In this document: positions 43,042 to 52,047 of the stretch, piece after piece | Position numbering within the stretch: position 1 is the stretch's first letter | How the letters are laid out: every line of letters starts with the position of its first letter | Assembly (NCBI GenBank): GCA_050633525.1 | Contig: JBOEGR010000045.1 | Span: forward strand, 1-64,000 | Direction: 5' to 3' | Length of the DNA: 64,000 bases | Origin: CANLBN01 sp050633525 | GTDB taxonomy: Bacteria; Pseudomonadota; Gammaproteobacteria; Pseudomonadales; Cellvibrionaceae | The notes under the pieces: generated by a model | What the model saw: only the letters and a program-made list of their open reading frames with translations | What the model was told of the DNA's origin: nothing | Database searches by the model: none | Made by a program: the position numbers and the translations under genes

Positions 43042-43727
43042 GCACAACACACTTTCTGCCGCTAAAATTGAATCAAGTCAATTTAGCGCTCAATAAAACG
43101 CCGGTATTAAACGATATTACTCTCTCGTTCAACAGCAAAGGGATTAGTATTATTATGGGCAGTAATGGCTCAGGTAAGACTCTGCTTTTAAAGTGTTGTG
43201 CGAGCCTGTTACCGCCCAGTAGCGGTTCTATCGAATGGCAACAATGCCCCACCCCACCCAAAGTCACCTGGGTACCACAACAGCCTGTTTTACTTGATCG
43301 TAGCGTACTCGATAACATTCATTTGAGCTTGGCACACCACAAGCTTCAAAATATTGAACAACGCTGCGAAGCAGCACTAGAGTGGGCCAACATAAAATAT
43401 TTATCTGACAAAAACGCGATTGAATTATCGACAGGAGAACAGCAACTGGTCGCACTCGCAAGAGCTTGGTCGCTGTCTCCTAGTATATTACTCTTAGATG
43501 AACCCATTGCTAATTTAGATCCAGCTAGGCGAAATCACATTAACGAACTGATTAAAGCAATGAGTCAATCATGTAAAATTATAATGACAAGCCATAGCGT
43601 CAAACAAGTACAAGAGCTGGCTGCTCACGTCATCTTATTAGAAAAAGGAAGTGTTGTAGCCGACTTACCTAAAGAAACTTTTTTCAGCTCAGACGAATAC
43701 AAACGGTTTATTAACGATCACTATTAA
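43038..43727 (+). CDS. tupC: Tungstate ABC transporter ATP-binding protein TupC
   Basis: This is a 229-residue ATPase: Walker A GSNGSGKT (about 36-43), Q-loop VPQQPVLLD, signature LSTGEQQ, Walker B ILLLDEP and the switch His in MTSHSVKQV. The start overlaps tupB by ATGA. The ABC signature starts with LSTGE rather than LSGGQ. It drives uptake through TupB. Confidence 0.88.
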   Translation: MSTTHFLPLKLNQVNLALNKTPVLNDITLSFNSKGISIIMGSNGSGKTLLLKCCASLLPPSSGSIEWQQCPTPPKVTWVPQQPVLLDRSVLDNIHLSLAHHKLQNIEQRCEAALEWANIKYLSDKNAIELSTGEQQLVALARAWSLSPSILLLDEPIANLDPARRNHINELIKAMSQSCKIIMTSHSVKQVQELAAHVILLEKGSVVADLPKETFFSSDEYKRFINDHY

Positions 43728-43765
43728 TTAATTCAATTATTACTTAAAGCCAAGAGTCATTAAGC

Positions 43766-44569
43766 ATGTTATTTCTAAAGTATAAAACAATAAAACATAT
43801 TCTGTCGTTAGCCGGCTTACTCATTTCTATTGCAATCGCTGGCTGCACCAAACAAGAGAGTATTACTGTCGGTATAACCAGCACTCTGGACGACTCTGGC
43901 GTTATTAGCTCACTGATCGAAGCATTTAAAAAAGAATATAATATTGATGTAAAAGCAGTGGTTGCAGGCAGCGGACAAATTCATCGTCTAATCGAAAGCA
44001 AAGATATCGATACAGCGATTACCCATGACCCCATTGGCGAGCAACAATTACTAGAAAAACAGCTTATTACTCAACGCTTACCTCTAGTTAACAATAGCTT
44101 TTTGATCGTTGGCCCCAAAGACGACCCTGCTCATATTGCTCAATCAATCACGCCCGACGAAGCCTTTGAGAAAGTGGCGTACGCGAAACAATTATTTGTA
44201 TCGAGACATGATAATAGCGGCACTCACCAAATGGAAAAAAAGTGGCGCGATAAACTTAGACAACAAGATAGTAACGAACTTATTATCAAAACAGGAACAG
44301 GCATGGGAGCGACACTCGCGGTTGCAGCAGAAAAAAAAGCCTACACCTTAGTTGATCGAGGAACGTGGCTTAACTTTAATAACAAACAAACATTGAAAGT
44401 GTTATTTGATGATCCCGAACTTTTACCTAATCAATACAGCCTACTCTCTTTACCTGTAAGCGAAGCCAAAAAAGAGCATGTAAAACAATGGGAAACATGG
44501 CTATCAAAAGGAAAAGGTTTAACTTTATTAAAGAATTACCGCATTAATGGTAACCTTATTTTCGATTAA
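43766..44569 (+). CDS. tupA: Tungstate-binding lipoprotein TupA
   Basis: This is a 267-residue binding protein with a lipoprotein signal (SIAIAGC, Cys about 27). Ligand motifs are TSTLDDSGV (the TTTSTxDSGL region of TupA) and SRHDNSGTHQME, both close to the TupA consensus that wraps the oxyanion. Its order after tupB and tupC is unusual; in many bacteria tupA is first. It feeds the moa/moe genes further on, after a three-gene insertion. Confidence 0.87.
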   Translation: MLFLKYKTIKHILSLAGLLISIAIAGCTKQESITVGITSTLDDSGVISSLIEAFKKEYNIDVKAVVAGSGQIHRLIESKDIDTAITHDPIGEQQLLEKQLITQRLPLVNNSFLIVGPKDDPAHIAQSITPDEAFEKVAYAKQLFVSRHDNSGTHQMEKKWRDKLRQQDSNELIIKTGTGMGATLAVAAEKKAYTLVDRGTWLNFNNKQTLKVLFDDPELLPNQYSLLSLPVSEAKKEHVKQWETWLSKGKGLTLLKNYRINGNLIFD

Positions 44570-44682
44570 CAATAGATGAATGTAAGAGGTCACCCAAGAA
44601 AAAGAGAACAGGATCACATATAACGATAAGAAAGTCAGTTATAGTCAGAGCTTACCGAATAGTACAAGGATAAGGAATCAGT

Positions 44683-45606
44683 ATGAATATCCCTAGGTTA
44701 AGCGGGTCTGTTGGGGCTGGCAACGCTCAAAACAATGCCAACGATGTAAAACTCATTAGAGCACTTCTGAACGTATATCTACGTACTCAAAAGCAGGCAG
44801 TTCTTCCCATTACAACTACAAACGATGCCGTTCTAGAACAAGCAATCCACGATTTTCAGGTGAAAACATTAAAGTCGACAAACCCAGACTCAAGAGTGGA
44901 TGTGAGGGGCAATACATTTTCAACGCTCAGGAACACACTCAAAAACACCTTTCGACCCACCTCCTTTAAAGCACCTACGTTCGGTATTGTGACATGGGAA
45001 TCAGAGGGAACTGAAGGCGGTTTTTATCACAGCCGTAAACTGCATGTTCCCAGCCGATTTTCAGGTCTTACCATTGGCAGGGGCTATGATTGCTCTCAAA
45101 AAACACAGCATCAGATATCGGGCGATTTAATTGTTGCAGGGGTAACACATAGCAAAGTGTTAATTCTTAAGAAAGCTGCTGGCTTAAAAGGTAAAAGAGC
45201 CGAACAATTTATTATTGATAACGATCTTCTCGATTATCAAATCACACATGCGATGCAGCATGCTTTATTTAAGATTAGTTATGAATATGAAGCACAGGTA
45301 GTAAGACAGATATCTAAAAGTATGTTTAATATAAGCAACTACGGAAAAGTAGATTGGAGTAAAACCAATAAGTTTCTTAAAGACATCATTATAGATCTTA
45401 AATATAGAGGCGATTATACAACCAAATCAAGAAAATTCATTCAAAAACCTCTAGCAAATAATGATGTAGCTAGCTTTAAAAAGATAATCAGAGATAAAGC
45501 AAAATGGCCTAATGTACCTCAAGATCGATTTACGCGCCGTAGCAACTTCATATCAAAAGCGGTAATCTCTAACCCTAACAAAAAAAACACTACAAAAACG
45601 CCTTAA
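44683..45606 (+). CDS. Pesticin-like muramidase with N-terminal peptidoglycan-binding domain (candidate effector)
   Basis: This is a 307-residue protein without signal peptide. The N-terminus (about 1-90) looks like a PG_binding_1 domain (NDVKLIRALLNVYL, LEQAIHDFQ). From about 98 comes a lysozyme-fold core FGIVTWESEGTEGG ... FSGLTIGRGYDC. The Glu106/108, Thr130 and Asp136 have nearly the spacing of Glu178, Thr201 and Asp207 in pesticin. A muramidase without signal sequence, followed by two exported paralogues, fits a contact-delivered (type VI-like) effector with immunity genes. A phage-type endolysin is the alternative. Its place splits tupA from moaB. Confidence 0.72.
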   Translation: MNIPRLSGSVGAGNAQNNANDVKLIRALLNVYLRTQKQAVLPITTTNDAVLEQAIHDFQVKTLKSTNPDSRVDVRGNTFSTLRNTLKNTFRPTSFKAPTFGIVTWESEGTEGGFYHSRKLHVPSRFSGLTIGRGYDCSQKTQHQISGDLIVAGVTHSKVLILKKAAGLKGKRAEQFIIDNDLLDYQITHAMQHALFKISYEYEAQVVRQISKSMFNISNYGKVDWSKTNKFLKDIIIDLKYRGDYTTKSRKFIQKPLANNDVASFKKIIRDKAKWPNVPQDRFTRRSNFISKAVISNPNKKNTTKTP

Positions 45607-45609
45607 ATC

Positions 45610-46053
45610 ATGAATAAATTATTTATACTGTTATCCATCCTAACAACCATATCTTGTGCGCAAAAAAACGTTAAGGAAAATGAACCATATATACCATTAA
45701 ATGTTTATAAGGTAGATGTGCATAGAGTCAAGGAAGAAATCATTAAAGTCATTATTTCTTATGTCGACGGAATACCTGAAGTTATATTAGAGAGGGTATC
45801 AACACCCGACCTAAAACTATTGGAGACATATAAAATTAATGAAATAAAGTTAAATACCGGAGAAAAACTTGATTTAGAAAACATGTCTTCTTTAGATGTC
45901 AATAAAATCAGAATATCAGAAAATATTGTCAACATTCCTTTTGAATATTTTCCTTTAACTGGGCCAGGCATACTTGCTGACTGCAAAATAACAATAAAAG
46001 AAGATTACTTTTCTGAAACTAACTGCACACCTAAACCTATTAATTTTAATTAA
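45610..46053 (+). CDS. Candidate immunity lipoprotein
   Basis: This is a 147-residue protein starting three bases after the muramidase gene. A lipoprotein signal (LTTISCAQ) is followed by a beta-rich domain (VKEEIIKVIISYVDGIPEVILERVSTPDLKLLETYKINEIKL and FEYFPLTGPGILADC). It is a paralogue of the next protein: the two share VxxEIIxVxxxY, ERxxTPxxKLLExxxxNxxxL and the Gly-Cys end. A periplasmic position and tight linkage to a peptidoglycan hydrolase suggest an immunity protein. Confidence 0.6.
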   Translation: MNKLFILLSILTTISCAQKNVKENEPYIPLNVYKVDVHRVKEEIIKVIISYVDGIPEVILERVSTPDLKLLETYKINEIKLNTGEKLDLENMSSLDVNKIRISENIVNIPFEYFPLTGPGILADCKITIKEDYFSETNCTPKPINFN

Positions 46054-46078
46054 CATTAATACTGTTCCATCATCCCTA

Positions 46079-46528
46079 ATGAAAAGATACCTAATAATCA
46101 TATTTTATTTAGCGCTATCGGATTTAACTCAAGCGAATAACAATAGCATTCAACCTACTATACCTTTGTTTGTTGCTGATCTAAACACTTACAGAGTAAG
46201 AGATGAGATTATTAGAGTTGTCACAGCATACGAAACTCACTCCCCCATGGTTTACATAGAGCGAATAAAAACGCCTCACTTTAAACTGCTTGAGCAATTA
46301 ACAGTAAACTCTCTAACGCTTAGCACTGGAAATAGAAACGGAAAAATATTAACCTTTGAAGATATTTCAGGTGTATTTATCGAAAGAATGGATATGAAAA
46401 ATACGACTCTTTCTATTTTATTTGATTATATCCCCGCAAGAGGATCTGGTTTTTTAGTTGATTGTACTATTTTCATTGGGGAGGAAGAATTTGAACCCAT
46501 GCAGTGCACTCGCAAAGAAAGGCCTTAA
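46079..46528 (+). CDS. Second candidate immunity protein (exported)
   Basis: This is a 149-residue exported protein with a Sec-type signal (ends LTQANN). The domain is a paralogue of the preceding lipoprotein: RVRDEIIRVVTAYE, YIERIKTPHFKLLEQLTVNSLTLSTGN, FDYIPARGSGFLVDCTIFIGEEEFEPMQC. The conserved second Cys pair probably makes a disulfide. Duplicated immunity genes are common in effector loci. Function is inferred from context. Confidence 0.6.
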   Translation: MKRYLIIIFYLALSDLTQANNNSIQPTIPLFVADLNTYRVRDEIIRVVTAYETHSPMVYIERIKTPHFKLLEQLTVNSLTLSTGNRNGKILTFEDISGVFIERMDMKNTTLSILFDYIPARGSGFLVDCTIFIGEEEFEPMQCTRKERP

Positions 46529-46649
46529 CATATACTTTTTTAACATAGGAAGGTGGCATTGACACTACAATCGCCTCCACTCTTAATATTGGTAACAATA
46601 GATTATAATAGGCCCTTCGCTTCAACATTAAGACTGAAGAGCTCATATT

Positions 46650-47165
46650 ATGTCCACCTCTAGTAATAACATCCCTCTTAATATAGCCATACTGACTATT
46701 TCTGATACTCGTACTAATGATAATGATACCTCTGGGGACTTATTGTCTAACTCCGCAACAGAGGCTGAGCACACTGTCGTCGATCGTTCTATAGTCAAGG
46801 ACGATATTTATATTATCCGCGCTCAAGTCTCACAATGGATTGCCGATCCTGCAGTTCAAGTCATCATTAGCACCGGTGGCACGGGCTTTTCAGGCCGGGA
46901 CAGTACGCCCGAAGCGCTTACACCACTCTTTGATAAGACCATTGACGGTTTTGGTGAATTGTTCAGACAAGTCTCCTATGATGAAATTGGTAGTTCCACT
47001 ATTCAATCTCGCTGTATCGGCGGTCTTGCAAATAACACTCTTATATTTTGCTTACCCGGCTCTAATAATGCCTGCAAAACCGGTTGGGATAAAATTTTAA
47101 AAGAGCAGCTGGATAGCCAACACAAGCCTTGTAATTATGTTGGTTTATTACACAAATCAAGATAA
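46650..47165 (+). CDS. moaB: Molybdenum cofactor protein MoaB
   Basis: This is a 171-residue MogA/MoaB-fold enzyme for molybdopterin adenylation or handling: IAILTISDTRTNDNDTSGD, QVIISTGGTGFSGRDSTPEAL, GFGELFRQVSYDEIGSST and LPGSNNACKTGWD are the MPT-binding motifs. It starts 120 bases downstream of the last immunity-like gene and leads into moeA. It uses molybdate or tungstate imported by TupABC. Confidence 0.93.
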   Translation: MSTSSNNIPLNIAILTISDTRTNDNDTSGDLLSNSATEAEHTVVDRSIVKDDIYIIRAQVSQWIADPAVQVIISTGGTGFSGRDSTPEALTPLFDKTIDGFGELFRQVSYDEIGSSTIQSRCIGGLANNTLIFCLPGSNNACKTGWDKILKEQLDSQHKPCNYVGLLHKSR

Positions 47166-47206
47166 AGCAGTCACTAACCTAAACTTAGAAGCGATAAACG
47201 ATTACT

Positions 47207-48418
47207 ATGCTACAAGTCGACGATGCCTTACATCAGATACTGGAACAAGCTAAAAAGAAAGTAGTTACTGAGGTTAATACCGTAGCCATAGCGGATGCCA
47301 TTGGCTGCACCTTAGCAGAAAATCAATACTCAACAGTGAACGTTCCACCGGCTGATAATAGCGCAATGGATGGCTACGCCATTAACACTGACGACTTATC
47401 TGAAGTAGATAAAAACATCTTTGATATTAGCCAAATCATTACCGCCGGTGATATTGCATTACCTTTAACAAAGAAAACCGCAGCACGTATTTTTACCGGT
47501 GCAGAAATACCCAAAGGCGCCAACGCAGTCGTCATGCAGGAACAATGTGAAGCTATTGAAAACCAAGGCGTCATTATTCCGAGCACAATAGTAGCTGGCA
47601 ATAATATTCGACGTTTGGGGCAAGACATACAAAATGGTGATTGCATATTAAGCAAGGGGCGTGTGTTACAAGCACAAGACTGTGGATTATTAGCCTCTGT
47701 CGGCTTAACCCGCCTACCCGTTTATCGACGCTTACGTGTTGCTATTTTATCAACAGGCAATGAACTACTCGAACCGGGCCAACCCTTAAGCCAAGGTAAA
47801 ATTTACAACTCTAACCGCTACTTATTGATCGGCTTATTGAAACAGCTAGGTTTGGATATTATTGACTGTGGCGTAGTACGTGATTCTCTCGAAGAAACAA
47901 AACAATGTTTAGAACGGGCAACTGCAGCTGACTGTATTATATCGACGGGTGGCGTTTCGGTTGGAGAAGAAGATTATATTAAACAGGCAGTCAGTGATTT
48001 AGGCGAATTAAACCTATGGCGCATTGCCTTAAAACCCGGCAAACCACTCGCCTTTGGTCATATTCAAGGGACACCTTTCTTTGGTTTACCGGGCAACCCT
48101 GTTTCCACCTTTTTGACTTTTTTATTGTTTGTAAAACCCTTTCTTAGCATTCAACAAGGCGAGGCCTACCAAACTCCACTGACCTTAAGATATAAAGCCA
48201 ACTTCTCTCTTAAAGCGAACCCCAAGCGGCAAGAATATATTCGTGTTAGCATAAACCAAGCAAATGGTACTATTGAAAAGTTTTCAAATCAAAGCTCGGG
48301 GGTACTCTCTTCCATCGTACAATCAGATGCCTTCGCTATTATCCCTACCAATACTATCGTGAGCAAAGGGGATATACTTGATGTTATCCCCTTCACTCAT
48401 TTTTTAAAAAGAGGTTAA
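47207..48418 (+). CDS. moeA: Molybdopterin molybdenumtransferase MoeA
   Basis: This is a 403-residue enzyme that inserts Mo (or W) into adenylated molybdopterin. Motifs are PPADNSAMDGYAI, ITAGDIALPL, GAEIPKGANAVVMQEQ, ILSTGNEL, SNRYLL, ISTGGVSVGEEDYIK and FFGLPGNPVSTFL. All four domains are present at normal length. It follows moaB by 41 bases and is followed by DUF1244 after four. Confidence 0.95.
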   Translation: MLQVDDALHQILEQAKKKVVTEVNTVAIADAIGCTLAENQYSTVNVPPADNSAMDGYAINTDDLSEVDKNIFDISQIITAGDIALPLTKKTAARIFTGAEIPKGANAVVMQEQCEAIENQGVIIPSTIVAGNNIRRLGQDIQNGDCILSKGRVLQAQDCGLLASVGLTRLPVYRRLRVAILSTGNELLEPGQPLSQGKIYNSNRYLLIGLLKQLGLDIIDCGVVRDSLEETKQCLERATAADCIISTGGVSVGEEDYIKQAVSDLGELNLWRIALKPGKPLAFGHIQGTPFFGLPGNPVSTFLTFLLFVKPFLSIQQGEAYQTPLTLRYKANFSLKANPKRQEYIRVSINQANGTIEKFSNQSSGVLSSIVQSDAFAIIPTNTIVSKGDILDVIPFTHFLKRG

Positions 48419-48422
48419 AATT

Positions 48423-48755
48423 GTGAGTAACAAAAACACAACAGAAGAAAGCACATTATTAGAAGCAGCGGCTTTCCGTAGACTACTCGCTCATCTCGAT
48501 AGCCGTAAAGACGTACAAAATATTGAATTAATGAATCTAGCGGGGTTTTGCCGTAACTGTTTAAGCAAATGGTATAAAGCCGAAGCCGATGCTAATAATA
48601 TTGAACTCACAGATGAGCAAGCGCGTGAAGCGATTTATGGTATGCCTTATTCTGAATGGAAACAACGCTATCAAAAACCAGCAACAGAAGAACAACTGGC
48701 TACGATGCAGCGCATTCAAGAACAAAAACAGGCTCAACAACAGCAAGAACAATAA
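48423..48755 (+). CDS. DUF1244 protein
   Basis: This is a 110-residue protein of the DUF1244 family: FRRLLAHLDSRKDVQNIELM, NLAGFCRNCLSKWYKAEADA, IYGMPYSEWKQRYQ. It starts with GTG at 48423, with GAGG about nine bases upstream. The Cys pair in GFCRNCL is a family signature. Role is unknown. It is coupled to the MOSC gene, which starts in its stop codon. Confidence 0.88.
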   Translation: MSNKNTTEESTLLEAAAFRRLLAHLDSRKDVQNIELMNLAGFCRNCLSKWYKAEADANNIELTDEQAREAIYGMPYSEWKQRYQKPATEEQLATMQRIQEQKQAQQQQEQ

Positions 48756-49609
48756 TGGCCATTACCATCACACAATTATTTGTTTTTCCCGTTAAATCTT
48801 TACGGGGAATAGCAATTCAAGATGCCACACTAAGCCCTACAGGTTTTAAGTGGGATCGCCACTGGATGATCGTTAAGCCTGATGGTGGGTTTATCTCTCA
48901 ACGTCAGTTTCCTCAAATGGTGCTCATTAAGACAAAAATAGAGAACGAACAACTTATCCTCTCTAAAGTAGGTATGTCTGACTTTCACCTTGACCTAAAC
49001 CAACATAACGATAGTCCAGTCTTTACAGGAAAAGTTTGGAAAGATTATTGTGACGTAGTTGATGAAGGCGAAGACAGTAGCCAATGGCTTACTGAAGCCA
49101 TTGGGGCACCCACACCATTACGCTTGGTGCGTATGGCCGATGGGCACCAACGTCCGCAATCGAAGCCTGAATTGCTAGGTGAAGCAACAACAACCAAATT
49201 TGCCGACGCAGCACCCTTCCTAGTCTGTAACCAAGCCTCTCTTGATGCCCTGAACCAATCCATGGTGCGAAATGATTTTTCACCCGTCACAATGGAACAC
49301 TTCAGACCTAATATCGTCATTGAGGGTGTTGGCGCATTTGAAGAGCATCAGATTAAAGCGATAGAACATAAACAATACCAACTGAAACACTGCTACCCTT
49401 GTCAACGTTGCGCTGTTCCCACTATCGATATCACAAAAGGGCAACGTCACCCCCAACAACAACCCTTTAGTTTAATTAGTGAATTGAACTCGATGCCAGA
49501 AAACGCCAAAGCACCTGCTTTTGGTGAAAATGCCATTCTAATACAGGGTAACAATCAAACAATAAGAGTTGGGGATCAACTAAAAGAAGTCTATGAAAAC
49601 ATCAACTAA
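48755..49609 (+). CDS. MOSC-domain (YcbX-like) protein
   Basis: This is a protein of about 284 residues. The ATG at 48755 lies inside the TAA of DUF1244 (TAATGG); the longer frame upstream is a shadow. It has an N-terminal MOSC_N barrel (ITQLFVFPVKSLRGIAIQDA, FKWDRHWMIVKPDG) and a MOSC domain with the conserved Cys in CYPCQRCAVPTIDITKGQRHP. MOSC proteins carry Mo cofactor sulfur or reduce N-hydroxyl substrates. It lacks the ferredoxin extension of E. coli YcbX. It fits the Mo/W cofactor region. Confidence 0.88.
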   Translation: MAITITQLFVFPVKSLRGIAIQDATLSPTGFKWDRHWMIVKPDGGFISQRQFPQMVLIKTKIENEQLILSKVGMSDFHLDLNQHNDSPVFTGKVWKDYCDVVDEGEDSSQWLTEAIGAPTPLRLVRMADGHQRPQSKPELLGEATTTKFADAAPFLVCNQASLDALNQSMVRNDFSPVTMEHFRPNIVIEGVGAFEEHQIKAIEHKQYQLKHCYPCQRCAVPTIDITKGQRHPQQQPFSLISELNSMPENAKAPAFGENAILIQGNNQTIRVGDQLKEVYENIN

Positions 49610-49940
49610 GGCCGTATCTTTATCTGCTTTCTTGTTCCCTGGCCTAGGGCAATTTTATTTAAAGCAATATATTAAGGGCATGCTGTTTACCGCCGTTGCT
49701 GCAGTGAGTTTTATGATCATCATGTCCGCGGCATTCTCGATCGCATTGAGCATTGCCAATGAAATTGAAACCGGAAAAATTACGCTAGGAAAGATCGATA
49801 TTAAAGCCATCTCCCAACAAGTAATGGATGTTTTTCAACAGCCTAATTTAGTCACAGCAAAAATCGCAATGATAGCTAGCTGGCTTATTAGTACTGTTGA
49901 TGCATGGTTAAGTGGAAAAAAGTTAAGTGAGAAAAATTAG
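49593..49940 (+). CDS. Small membrane protein (DUF5683-like)
   Basis: This is a 115-residue protein with SLSAFLFPGLGQFYLKQYIKG at the start, then a second membrane stretch (MLFTAVAAVSFMIIMSAAFS) and a C-terminal one (IASWLISTVDAWLSG). The PGLGQFYL motif occurs in DUF5683/DUF6677-type proteins. It overlaps the MOSC gene by 17 bases, so it belongs to its operon. No known function. Confidence 0.75.
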   Translation: MKTSTKAVSLSAFLFPGLGQFYLKQYIKGMLFTAVAAVSFMIIMSAAFSIALSIANEIETGKITLGKIDIKAISQQVMDVFQQPNLVTAKIAMIASWLISTVDAWLSGKKLSEKN

Positions 49941-50095
49941 AAAACAACAAAGAACAAACGCATTTATAGGAGTACTTCTTGCTAACTTGCTAAGCACGAC
50001 AGCCATTAACGACGAAGTCCGTCTTGCCTAAGCGCCTTTTAGACTCACGCAAAAGTCATTCGAGGTTAATCAAAGACTCCTATAATCAGACATAA

Positions 50096-50140
50096 AAAAA
50101 CGACGCTTCGTTAATTACTTTTTAACGAAGCGTCGTTTTT
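50096..50140. terminator. Bidirectional rho-independent terminator
   Basis: A 19-bp perfect stem (50096-50114 with 50122-50140), core CGACGCTTCG/CGAAGCGTCG, with a seven-base loop and A/T runs on both sides serves the convergent operon and mscL. Confidence 0.95.
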
Positions 50141-50159
50141 TAACAAGATTCAATATTAC

Positions 50160-50558
50160 TTATTTTTTCAACAAGTCACGAATCTCTTCAAGTAATACTT
50201 CTTGCTTAGGTGGAGCAGCTGGCTCTGCTGGTTTCTCTTCTTCTTTTTTCTTCATCGAATTCATCGCTTTAATACCGACAAAAACAGCCATAGCAATAAT
50301 CAGAAAATCAATAATAGTTTGTACAAATTTACCCCATGCAATTGTCACTGCTGGAGTTTCACCCACAGCTTCTTTTAATACAATCGCAAGATCTGTAAAG
50401 TTAACTCCGCCTAAGGCCAAACCCAATGGCGGCATTAATACATCGGCAACAAATGAAGCAACAATTTTACCGAAGGCTGCACCGATAATAATACCCACAG
50501 CCATATCAACTACATTGCCTTTCATGGCAAAATCTTTAAATTCTGAAGCTAAACTCAT
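50160..50558 (-). CDS. mscL: Large-conductance mechanosensitive channel MscL
   Basis: This is a 132-residue channel: EFKDFAMKGNVVDMAVGIIIGAAFGKIV (TM1 and gate), ADVLMPPLGLALGG, then TM2 (FLIIAMAVFVGIKAMN), a charged KKKEEEKPAEP linker and a C-terminal helix (LLEEIRDLL). Opens at high membrane tension to release solutes. It has its own region upstream (50559-50782) with no other gene. Confidence 0.96.
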   Translation of the reverse strand: MSLASEFKDFAMKGNVVDMAVGIIIGAAFGKIVASFVADVLMPPLGLALGGVNFTDLAIVLKEAVGETPAVTIAWGKFVQTIIDFLIIAMAVFVGIKAMNSMKKKEEEKPAEPAAPPKQEVLLEEIRDLLKK

Positions 50559-50782
50559 AATGGTCTCCTAAAAGCTTTCTACTTTTTAATTGTTTATTAT
50601 TTAAACAAAAACACTGATTTTAATATATTTATTAGATCCAGTATTTTTATAGACACTAGTCTGTCTCAGCACCTAGAGCCGCCAAGTGTAACGAAAGTCA
50701 CATTATTCGACAATAGTCGAATATAAACTCTCACATTTAGCATTATTTTAGAGTAGAAAAGCGTGAGTAAACCCGCAAAAGA

Positions 50783-51688
50783 TTAAAGTAATATAAATTT
50801 GACCCACATTTTATAATCAGAGTCATCTTTTTGTGGTGTCGAAAAAACCTGCTTGCGAGTAGATGTCTTATTGGTAATACCGGGCTGCTGGGATTGCTGT
50901 TGGTTAAGCGAGAGTAACTGCCATTGCCCTAGCTTTACTCGTGTCACAACAGAGGTCTGTCTGTTAGAGGCAATACTCACCGTATTTGCATTATTAGTAC
51001 GACCCTTTGTTGATTCTGGCAAAGAGTACACTGCTGTTAACGATACTTGGGTCTGCCCACCCCTACCTGCAACAAGGTTGGCAGTTAAACGAACCCCTTT
51101 TTCAAGTAACAGCGTTTCATTGCGTTGATAGTTAGAGACAAACTCAAGGCTATTAGCTTGTTGGGACCCCGACTGTATATCGCGATCAGACCGTCCAACT
51201 TCTGTCGCGGTTTCAAGAGGTACCTTAATAAGCTGATCTTCATTGATAATAAGGGTAGAGCCCTCCTCAATGCTAACTATATCGATACGGTTATCCTTAC
51301 CAGTTCGAGTAGACCAACGCTGATCTTGGTGGCTATTTTGTGCTTCGCCGGGCAGCTCGGTGGAAGGGTCTATACCGCGGTATATCGATACCTGCAATTG
51401 TTTACGCGGTTTATCCAACTTTTTAACGATAGCGGCCAGCTGCTTTATTTCTGCTGTTGGCCCTTTCAAGATCAAACTGTTGCCCTGTGCAATGATCGCC
51501 GTATTTTCATCCGCAAAAGGAAGTAAACTTTGCTGTACGCTAGCAGCATTGCGATGCTTCAACTCAATTTGTCGATAACTATTTGCTGCGCTAACCAATT
51601 GAAAGCTATAACAAAGAACGAGTACAACTATCATTAAAAGCCTATACACAGATTTAATGATAAAGGCTTTGACCAAGGCTACTGACAT
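50783..51688 (-). CDS. Orphan secretin-N-domain protein
   Basis: This is a protein of about 301 residues, exported. I chose the ATG at 51688 (MSVALVKAFI) so that the signal peptide (ends QLVSAANS) has normal length. Residues about 38-100 form a secretin N-domain (YRQIELKHRNAASVQQSLLPFADENT, NSLILKGPTAEIKQLAAIVKKLDKPRKQLQVSI). The rest is beta-rich (LLEKGVRLTANLVAGRGGQTQVSL) without the pore part. No type II secretion genes are near. It could assist a secretin or pilus. Function is unknown. Confidence 0.7.
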   Translation of the reverse strand: MSVALVKAFIIKSVYRLLMIVVLVLCYSFQLVSAANSYRQIELKHRNAASVQQSLLPFADENTAIIAQGNSLILKGPTAEIKQLAAIVKKLDKPRKQLQVSIYRGIDPSTELPGEAQNSHQDQRWSTRTGKDNRIDIVSIEEGSTLIINEDQLIKVPLETATEVGRSDRDIQSGSQQANSLEFVSNYQRNETLLLEKGVRLTANLVAGRGGQTQVSLTAVYSLPESTKGRTNNANTVSIASNRQTSVVTRVKLGQWQLLSLNQQQSQQPGITNKTSTRKQVFSTPQKDDSDYKMWVKFILL

Positions 51689-52047
51689 AATCTGCTTACC
51701 CAAACATGGAACTAGTGATACAAATGACGACAATGAGAAGAACACATAAAATAATACAAAAGCTCAGAGCACTCGACCATTAGTAGGCCCACTCTCTTTC
51801 CTTTTACTAGTATAGTGCACACTGATGATTTGCCACTGCCTATTAAGGTGGCACAGAGTAAAACGCAATGTCGCAAAATAAATGGGCTATTTGTTCCTAG
51901 CGGACGAATCCCTATTGGTAGTTGAGTTCAGTGGTGTTAAAGTAAGCTTATAAGATGTTTACCTAAATCAAATAACACTGTCTATACCAAGGTCTAATAG
52001 TAACTGGCCCTAATAATAACTAGGCCTACAATAATAGTGGAATAACC
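51689..52047. other. Intergenic region upstream of divergent genes
   Basis: About 360 bases hold the promoters of the secretin-like gene and of crbR. I see no further gene or clear operator. Confidence 0.5.
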
